From NCBI GenBank assembly GCA_937942115.1, contig CALDFY010000366.1, forward strand, positions 1 to 9,773: a stretch of 9,773 bases of DNA. Direction: 5' to 3'. Position numbers and translations under genes: made by a program. Shown here in pieces: positions 1 to 5,800 of the stretch. The notes beneath the pieces are model-generated. The model saw only the letters and a program-made list of their open reading frames with translations, was not told the DNA's origin and ran no database searches. Numbering within the stretch: position 1 is the stretch's first letter; each line of letters starts with the position of its first letter. This DNA comes from an uncultured Anaerolineae bacterium (lineage in GTDB: Bacteria > Chloroflexota > Anaerolineae > B4-G1 > DUEL01).

Positions 1-3
1 TTA

Positions 4-297
4 TCAGATAACGTCATGTGCAACTTCAATAAACCGACCTCTACGGAGCGGCGTTTTGTCCCCTCCTCATCCCCCTGGCCCCCTTCTCCTCCCCGCTTTG
101 CGGGGAGGAGAAGGGGGTGAAAAGGTGGGGTTTGTGGGCGGCGGCGAAGCCGCCGCCCACAAACCCCACCTTTTCACCCCCTTCTCCTCCCCGCTTTGCG
201 GGGAGGAGAAGGGGGCCAGGGGGATGAGGAGGGGACAAAACGCCGCTCCGTAGAGGTCGGTTTATTGAAGTTGCACATGACGTGCTTTGTCATCTGA
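4..297. repeat. Large cruciform-forming inverted repeat with three internal hairpins
   Basis: Positions 11-283 read almost identically on both strands, centred on 147. Seen directly: an outer stem of 68 bp without mismatch (11-78 with 216-283); a left hairpin with an 18-bp stem and TTT loop (79-96/100-117, loop 97-99); a central hairpin with a 28-bp stem and GAA loop (118-145/149-176); and a right hairpin that repeats the left one (177-194/198-215). The left and right hairpin loops both read TTT on the plus strand, so they are the only mismatches in the 135-bp arms. The motif TCAGAT recurs inverted at 4-9 and 292-297, offset by a 7-nt length difference, so the element may extend to 4-297. It lies beyond the 3' end of the panE-like gene. 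No transposase or convincing ORF lies inside: the two 65-codon frames are mirror readings of the same repeat. It is probably a non-autonomous repeat (MITE-like or REP-like). Its mobility and function are not shown. Confidence 0.93.
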
Positions 298-319
298 GCC
301 CGCCGCTTCAGCGGCGGGC
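298..319. repeat. Perfect 10-bp GC hairpin downstream of panE
   Basis: Positions 298-307 pair with 310-319 around a 2-nt loop. The hairpin sits about 40 nt past the stop of the minus-strand ketopantoate reductase gene and directly beside the large inverted repeat. It could stop or stabilise the panE transcript. No T-run follows on the minus strand, so it is not a textbook intrinsic terminator. It may simply be part of the neighbouring repeat cluster. The rest of 320-357 shows nothing recognisable. Confidence 0.5.
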
Positions 320-357
320 GGAAGTGGGCATCCCAGCCATCGGGGGTGGTAGTGATG

Positions 358-1293
358 TCAAAACTGCAATTCCCCCCTCGCCCGCCGCTCCTGGGGCCAG
401 AGGGCGTAGTACAGAAACCGGTGGAGCGGCGTCTCCACCCCGGCGGCCTCCCCCAGCCGCACCACCGCGCCCACCAGATAGTCCAGTTCGGAGGGCTTCC
501 CAGCGGCGATGTCCCGCTGCATGGAGGTCGTCCCTTCCGGGGGCATGCCGTCTATCAGGGCCAGGGTGCGCGCCGGGGCATCATCGGGCAGGCGGACGCC
601 GCGCGCCCGCCCGACGGCGAACGCCTCGGCGATGGCGTCCTCCAGCATCCGGCGGAGGGGAGGGACGCTGCGCAGGACGCCCACCGGTGCCCGGGTCACC
701 GCACCCAGACCGGCGAAGGGGGCGATGAACAGGAATTTCTCCCAGAGGGCGACATGGATGTCGGCAGGGATTTCGGCCCGGACTCCGGCCCGCTCAAAGG
801 CGGCCCGCAGCCGCTCCGCGCGCCCGCTGGGGCGGCCGTCCAGTTCGCCGAAGGCCACGTAGGGCTCCATCCCGCCGTGGCGGACGCGGCCTGGCTGCGG
901 GACGGTGCTGATGATGCGGCAGAGGCCGCCCAGCACCCGCTCCCGCCCCCAGACGGCGGCTAACTGGTCCGGGGCTTCCACCCCATTCTCCAGGGGGACG
1001 ATGAAGGTCTCCGGGCCCAGGAGCGGCCCCATCTGCGGCGCCACCTCCGGCACCTGCCAGGCCTTGACGCCGACCAGGACCACGTCCACTGGCCCCGCCT
1101 CTTCGGGGCGGTCGGTGGCCTGGGCGGGGTGGATGCGGAAATCCCCCAGCGGGCTCTCCACATAGAGGCCATCCCGGCGGATGGCCTCCAGATGGGCTCC
1201 CCGCGCAATGAAGAGGACGTCCTCGCCGCCCCGCGCCAGCCGGGCACCGAAGTATCCTCCGACGGCACCGGCACCGAAAACTGCGATGCGCAT
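358..1293 (-). CDS. panE: 2-dehydropantoate 2-reductase (ketopantoate reductase)
   Basis: The 311-residue product should reduce 2-dehydropantoate to pantoate with NADPH in the cytoplasm, a step in pantothenate and coenzyme A synthesis. Seen: an N-terminal Rossmann dinucleotide motif GAGAVGGYFG (residues 7-16); VKAWQ with Lys77; LENG with Asn103; the conserved ALWEKFLF segment with the presumed catalytic Lys186; and GKPSELDYLVG with Glu269. These match the order and spacing of the PanE/ApbA family, and the length is typical. The ATG at 1293 is preceded by a near-ideal ribosome binding site, GGAGGTGAT (1296-1304), 2 nt from the start codon, which supports this start. The gene stands alone on its strand, is divergent from the PII-like gene and has a candidate promoter at 1357-1385. 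Some members of this superfamily act on other 2-oxo acids or are only PanE-like, so the exact substrate is less certain than the fold. Confidence 0.9.
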   Translation of the reverse strand: MRIAVFGAGAVGGYFGARLARGGEDVLFIARGAHLEAIRRDGLYVESPLGDFRIHPAQATDRPEEAGPVDVVLVGVKAWQVPEVAPQMGPLLGPETFIVPLENGVEAPDQLAAVWGRERVLGGLCRIISTVPQPGRVRHGGMEPYVAFGELDGRPSGRAERLRAAFERAGVRAEIPADIHVALWEKFLFIAPFAGLGAVTRAPVGVLRSVPPLRRMLEDAIAEAFAVGRARGVRLPDDAPARTLALIDGMPPEGTTSMQRDIAAGKPSELDYLVGAVVRLGEAAGVETPLHRFLYYALWPQERRARGELQF

Positions 1294-1318
1294 AGATCAC
1301 CTCCGTTGCTTGCTCCTA

Positions 1319-1343
1319 CCGGAGACAAGGGAGTTGTCCCCGG
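1319..1343. other. Hairpin in the panE 5' leader
   Basis: CCGGAGACAA (1319-1328) is matched in inverted form by TTGTCCCCGG (1334-1343), 9 of 10 positions pairing around a 5-nt loop. If the promoter at 1357-1385 is real, this hairpin lies in the untranslated leader, just upstream of the ribosome binding site. It could be an operator or an RNA stem. No ligand or regulator can be named. Confidence 0.4.
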
Positions 1344-1356
1344 CCGGTTTGCCTTC

Positions 1357-1385
1357 TTTTTACCACGACTGCCCGATTTTCACAA
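1357..1385 (-). promoter_or_regulatory. Candidate sigma70-type promoter for panE
   Basis: On the minus strand TTGTGA (1385-1380) and TAAAAA (1362-1357) are separated by exactly 17 nt, each matching 4 of 6 consensus positions. This would start transcription near 1350, giving a leader of about 55 nt before the panE ATG. It is found by eye only. Confidence 0.4.
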
Positions 1386-1392
1386 ATGTAGG

Positions 1393-1419
1393 GCAAGATT
1401 TATCTTGCGTATCTTGCGC
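1393..1419. repeat. GCAAGAT palindromic repeat, copy 1
   Basis: GCAAGAT (1393-1399), two T and ATCTTGC (1402-1408) form a palindrome, and a further ATCTTGCGC follows at 1411-1419. The same core with the same 2-nt spacer recurs at 2835-2865, with a third unit again added in a different arrangement. It lies in the divergent intergenic region just upstream of the candidate promoter of the PII-like gene. Two copies 1.4 kb apart, bracketing the PII-like/antiporter pair, indicate a short interspersed repeat family. Confidence 0.8.
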
Positions 1420-1436
1420 TACGCCAGCCTGCCCAT

Positions 1437-1465
1437 TTGCGGGCAACGGCAAACGCCACTATAAT
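1437..1465 (+). promoter_or_regulatory. Candidate sigma70-type promoter for the PII-like/antiporter operon
   Basis: TATAAT (1460-1465) is a perfect -10 box. TTGCGG (1437-1442) lies 17 nt upstream as a weak -35, matching 3 of 6 positions. Transcription would begin near 1472, only a few nt before the AGGAG ribosome binding site (1477-1481), so the leader would be very short. Confidence 0.55.
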
Positions 1466-1489
1466 TCCCGCCAGAAAGGAGCGAACGCG

Positions 1490-1846
1490 ATGATGTACGT
1501 CATTCTGTACGTTCTGGATGACCCGGACCGGCTGGACGAGGTCCTGGAGGCCTGGCACAAAGTGGGGGTGGGCGGTGCGACCATCCTTGAGAGTACCGGC
1601 ATTTACCGGCGGCAGACCTGCCGTCGGCACATCCCCCTTCGCTTCGCCTTTGAGCACCTGACCGAACGGATGGAGCAGTGTAACTACACGCTCCTGACGG
1701 TTGTGAAGGACGAGGAGACCGTCCACCGGTGCATAGAGGCTGTGGAGTCCATCGTGGGGAGCCTGGAAGAGCCCAATACGGGCGTGCTGGCCGCATGGCC
1801 CGCTCCCATTGTGCGCGGAGCCGTCAAGCGGAGAGAAGAGGGATGA
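1490..1846 (+). CDS. Small PII-like (GlnB-fold) regulatory protein, putative
   Basis: The 118-residue protein has the beta-alpha-beta-beta-alpha-beta order of a PII/ferredoxin-like domain: strand 3-9 (YVILYVL); helix 11-25 with LDEVLEAWHKVG; strand 28-36 (GGATILEST); a variable loop about 37-62 in the place of the PII T-loop; strand 65-73 (NYTLLTVVK); helix 75-92; and a final strand near 97-107 (TGVLAAWPAPIV). The canonical uridylylated T-loop Tyr context of GlnB is not visible, so this is a PII-like protein, not GlnB. PII-family proteins commonly bind nucleotides and gate a partner transporter. The direct partner is suggested by position: the TGA at 1844-1846 overlaps the antiporter ATG at 1843, so the two are translationally coupled. 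AGGAG at 1477-1481 lies 8 nt before the ATG at 1490; the second ATG at 1493 is the alternative start. Ligand and function are inference. Confidence 0.7.
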   Translation: MMYVILYVLDDPDRLDEVLEAWHKVGVGGATILESTGIYRRQTCRRHIPLRFAFEHLTERMEQCNYTLLTVVKDEETVHRCIEAVESIVGSLEEPNTGVLAAWPAPIVRGAVKRREEG

Positions 1847-2835
1847 TCTGGCTGACCTTTTTCGTCTCCGCCGCCGTCATCGTGCTGGCCGCCGTCAAAC
1901 TGGCCGAGTACGGCGACGCCATCGGCTACCGAACCGGCCTGGGCAGTATGTTCATCGGCACCCTGCTGGTGGCCTCGGCGACCTCGCTGCCCGAACTTCT
2001 GACGGCCATCAACTCCATCCGGCAGGACGTGGTGGACCTGGCAGCGGGTGGGATGCTGGGGAGCAATATGTTCAACATGTTCCTGCTGGGCGTGCTGAGC
2101 CTGATTTTCTACCGGCAGCGGGTACTGCGGCGCGTGGCGATGAAGCATGCCCTCTCCGGCAGTGTGGCGGTGTTCGTCATCGGCCTGGCGACCTTCTTCA
2201 TCCTGGCCCGCACCCGGCTGCGCATCGGCTGGGTCGGGCTGGATAGTCTGCTGGTCGTGGGCTCGGGCATCGCCGGGATGTGGCTCATCTGGGCCAACGC
2301 GCCGGGGTCTCCGGGCGCGCCCTCCGCTCCGGCGCCGGAGGAGGAGGGCATCCCCAGCCTGCGCCGGGCGCTCGTCGGCTTCACGCTGGCAGCGGTGGTG
2401 CTGGTTCTGGCCTCTCCCCACCTGGTGCGCAGCAGCGCCGCCATCGCCGACGCGACCGGTCTGAGCGCCGGCTTTATCGGCACCCTCGCGCTGGCGATGA
2501 TTACCTCCCTGCCGGAACTGGTCACTATCATCGCGGCAGTCCGCCTGGGCGCCCACGACCTGGCCGTCGGCAACCTCTTCGGCAGCAACATTTTCAACAT
2601 GTTTGCCCTGGGCCTGACCGACCTCTTCTACACCCCGGGCAACCTCCTCAGTGCGATTTCCCCGGACATGGCGCTGGTGGGCCTGCTGGGGCTTTTGCTG
2701 ACAGGCATCGGACTCATCGGCAACCAGGCCCGGCTGGACCGGCTCATCCGGGTGGTGGAAGTGGACGGCATCCTGCTGGTGGTGGGGTATCTGGTGGGAT
2801 TGGGTTTTCTGTACCTGCGGGGCATCGGGCTGTAG
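1843..2835 (+). CDS. Sodium/calcium (cation/Ca2+) antiporter, CaCA family
   Basis: This is a 330-residue polytopic membrane protein of the YrbG-like branch of the Ca2+/cation antiporter superfamily. It probably exports Ca2+ or a similar cation in exchange for Na+ or H+. Seen: two homologous alpha-repeats in inverted halves. The first (about 38-79) holds ATSLPEL with Glu51 and LGSNMFNM; the second (about 211-253) holds ITSLPEL with Glu225 and FGSNIFNM. About ten hydrophobic segments are visible, five per half. A short Pro/Glu-rich hydrophilic loop (about 151-173) joins the halves, as in the family, and would face the PII-like partner if it is cytoplasmic. The start at 1843 is chosen because ATGA overlaps the upstream stop, GAGAGAAGAGGG supplies a purine-rich ribosome binding site, and the protein then begins directly in the first membrane helix. 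The G of the TAG stop (2833-2835) is already part of a palindromic repeat. The actual ion is not deducible. Confidence 0.88.
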   Translation: MIWLTFFVSAAVIVLAAVKLAEYGDAIGYRTGLGSMFIGTLLVASATSLPELLTAINSIRQDVVDLAAGGMLGSNMFNMFLLGVLSLIFYRQRVLRRVAMKHALSGSVAVFVIGLATFFILARTRLRIGWVGLDSLLVVGSGIAGMWLIWANAPGSPGAPSAPAPEEEGIPSLRRALVGFTLAAVVLVLASPHLVRSSAAIADATGLSAGFIGTLALAMITSLPELVTIIAAVRLGAHDLAVGNLFGSNIFNMFALGLTDLFYTPGNLLSAISPDMALVGLLGLLLTGIGLIGNQARLDRLIRVVEVDGILLVVGYLVGLGFLYLRGIGL

Positions 2836-2865
2836 CGCAAGATTTATCTTGCGCAAGCGCAAGAT
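2835..2865. repeat. GCAAGAT palindromic repeat, copy 2, spanning the convergent gene ends
   Basis: GCGCAAGAT (2835-2843), TT, ATCTTGCGC (2846-2854) is a perfect 9-bp inverted repeat, and GCGCAAGAT recurs at 2857-2865. It is the same unit as at 1393-1419. The antiporter stop ends at its first base. The converging protease gene has its TAA in the loop (2844-2846), so 2847-2864 encodes the protease's last six residues (SCACAR). The stem could act as a terminator or RNA-stabilising structure for both convergent transcripts, but no T-run follows it. Confidence 0.85.
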
Positions 2866-5800
2866 TTCATCACCACCGGCAGATACGTCCGCCACGGCGA
2901 TACCTCCACCCAGGCTGCCCGCTCCCAGCGGCCGCCCGCCCCGTCCTCCAGAAAGGCCACTGCGTACCCCGTCCCCACCGGCGGCGTGAACGGCCGGGTC
3001 AGGGTGACCGCGCCGCCCGCCGGTAGCGGACCGGACCACGCCCAGGGGCCGGACAGTCCCCAGAAAAGGGTGCCCGTCACCTCCGCCGTGGCCGTGAGCG
3101 CGTCGGCGGGGCCGGCGTTCTCCAGCCGCAGCGTGCAGGTCACCGCCGCCCCGGGCTCCGCCGGGGAGGGCCCGCAGGCCAGCGCCGAAGGCCCCAGGTC
3201 CGGCACACCCACCCGCAGCCAGGCCGTTCGGGAGAAGACCACCCCCTGCTCCACCAGCGCGATGCGCGCGGTGTGGGGGACGACCGTCCCCGAAGGCAGC
3301 CCCTCCGCCAGCGTCGCCGGGAGGGTGAAGGTGACGGCCGCGCCGGGGGCCAGGACCCCCGTCCAGGTCAACGGCTGGGCCGTCCCCAGGTCCGCCGGGA
3401 ATGTGGTGGAGACGGCCGCCGTCACCGGCGCGGGGCCGTCGTTGACCAGCCGGAGGGTATAGGTGACGGTCGCCCCGGCTGCCGCTGCGCCCCGGTCGGC
3501 CCGGAAGGACGACCCGCCCAGCCAGGAGAGATACCCCACCACCTGCTGCAGCACCTCCGGCCGGACCTCCTCCGGCAGCGCCTCCCAGGGGAAGGAGAAG
3601 AAGATGGTGGCATGGGTAGGGGCAGGGCTTGCCCCTGCCCCGTTGGGGGCAACCGCAAGGGTTGCCCCTACATTCTCTGCCCCCCGCCGGGCCAGGCCGA
3701 TGGCCCAACCGGCCCCGTCCCGCAGGAGCACCGCCGTGCCCGGCGACGGCACCAGCCCGTCCGACCAGTTGCGGTAGGGGTAGGTCAGGGGCCAGCCCCT
3801 CACCCCCACCCCCCTGCCCCCCTCCCCCTCTCCCACTTTGTGGGAGAGGGAGAGGGTGAGGGCCGGATTCTCCGGCACGACGACCGCCACCGTCGGCGTC
3901 ACGTCCTCCGTATAGGTCAGGACGCCCAGGTAGGGTTGCAGGGGTCCACCAGCGTGGTAATAGAGAAAATCCTGCGCGGTCAGGAACAGCCGCCCCCCGC
4001 CCTCCAGATACGCCACCAGCGCAGCCTCCTCTTCGGCCGTCACCGGCTCGTACCAGTCGTACCCCGTCCACCAGACGACGACGGGATACCACCTCAGCAC
4101 CTCCACCGGCGGGCCGCCCCGTCCGCCGCTGCCGACCGCCGCATGGGTCTCCCAGAGGTCGTAGGGGATTCCGACAGCCTCCATCGCGGCCCGGTACTTC
4201 GGCGCCTGCTCATACCAGCGGTCGTCGTCCACCAGCAGGACGGGCGCCGGGGCTTTGCTGGTCAGGACGACGGTCGCAGTCAGGGACGGCGAGAGAATGG
4301 AACGGAAGGTCAGGGTGAGGACGTCGCGGGCGTCCCAGGTCGCCGTCGCCGGGACGGTGACGCTGACGGTCAGCGTAGCGGAGGTGCATGCGGGGAGAAT
4401 GAGGTACGGCGCGCTCAGACGGGTGGGCCAGTCCGCCCCCTCCACGGACGGGACGACGACGTCCGGGATGCCGCCCCGGCCGGTGTTGCGGACCCGCAGT
4501 TCGTGGGTGACGACGGCGCCGGGGGGGGCGATGGCGGGACGGCACTCCGCTCCGCTTTGTGCCTGACGACAAACCACCTCCAGCCCGACGTCGGGGGTAG
4601 GAGCGGTCAGCCAGTCCAGCGCGCGGCGCATCACTTCGGCCCGGCACGCCGCTCCGCTTTGCGCCTGATGACGGCACTCCGCTTCGCTCCGTGCCTGACT
4701 ACAAGCGGCTTGATTGCAGGCGGCGATGGCCTCAAAGCCGAAGGAGAGGTAGAGGGCCCGGTAGTCCAGGCAGGTGCCGGTCGCCAGGGCCGCGAAGCCG
4801 CTATAGGGGCAACTCCCCCCGGCGTCCTCCGGACGGCACTCCGATTCGCTCCGGGCCTGACTGCAAACGGAGTAGGCCAGGACGGGGGCCGCCGCATCGG
4901 GGTCGGCGGGGGCGACGACGTCGGGGAAATACTGGTTGTTCGCACCGCCCGGCCCGGCGATGGTCATCGTCAGACCGGCGAAGGGGCCGCCGGGGAGTCC
5001 CTCCACCGTCCAGAGGTTGCTGGAGTCCTCCACCAGCCGGGCCTTCAGGTACTTCCAGTAGTACGGCATCCCGGCGTCCAGGAAGCCCACGTCCTGCCCG
5101 CTCAGGAGGAGCCGTCCCCCTGCCGAGAGGTAGGTGGTGATGGCGTCCTGCGCGCCGATATAGCCGGGGGCGTCGTACGGCGCGCTCCAGACCACCACGT
5201 CGTAGGGGGCCAGGACGTCGGCAGTGGGGACATCGTTCGGAATCTGGCGGACGATCCACTCGTCGTAGGCCAGGGTCAGGTCATCCAGTGCCCGGCGGTA
5301 GTAGGCGGACTGGCTCCCGTAGTACCAGGCCCCGGAGTCCACCAGCAGGATGGAGGGGGCCGGGGGGAGGGTCAGGGTGACGGCCGTCGTCTCCCCGATG
5401 GTCACGGAGGCGGTGGTGGTGACGACATGGTAGCCCAGCGCGCGGGCGCGAACAGTGTAGTCCCCGGTGGGAAGGGCGAATTCGGCCAGGGGGGCCGTCG
5501 CCGTCAGCGGAGTATCCAGGACGGCGATGGTGGCGGTGACGGGCGCGCCGGTAGCCCCGTCGGCGACGGCGACCCGGAGGGTGCCGGTGGGGAGGGCGGT
5601 CAGGGCGAAGTCGGCGGTCACCACCGCGCCCGGGGTGACAATGACGCCGTATCGGGTGGACGGCGCGTAGCCGAAGGCGCGGGCGGTCAGGTCGTAGGGG
5701 CCGGGGGCCAGGGGGAGCGCGTAGCGGCCCGACGCGTCGGTCGTCGCCGAACCCCCGCCGCCGTCGCCGTGGAGGGTGGCGGAGACGGTCGCGCCGGAGA

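Noticed and set aside
41..253. Two 65-codon open frames, one per strand, in the left intergenic region
   Set aside because: They are mirror readings of the same palindrome, differing only at the loop bases, with Pro/Gly/Ala-rich low-complexity sequence. They are not credible genes.
11..283. Fold-back assembly artefact as explanation of the large palindrome
   Set aside because: Both side-hairpin loops read TTT on the plus strand and the flanks differ by a 7-nt length change, which a simple fold-back copy would not give. Long reads would still be decisive.
298..319. Intrinsic terminator for panE
   Set aside because: The stem is strong but no T-run follows on the minus strand, so it is reported only as a hairpin.
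1684..4092. An 802-codon minus-strand open frame across the antiporter and the protease C terminus
   Set aside because: It is low-complexity shadow sequence opposite the antiporter, whose plus-strand translation has clear CaCA motifs.
4539..4865. CRISPR-like array
   Set aside because: Only four degenerate repeats, irregularly spaced and translated within a protease gene. No unique spacers of even length and no cas genes are present.
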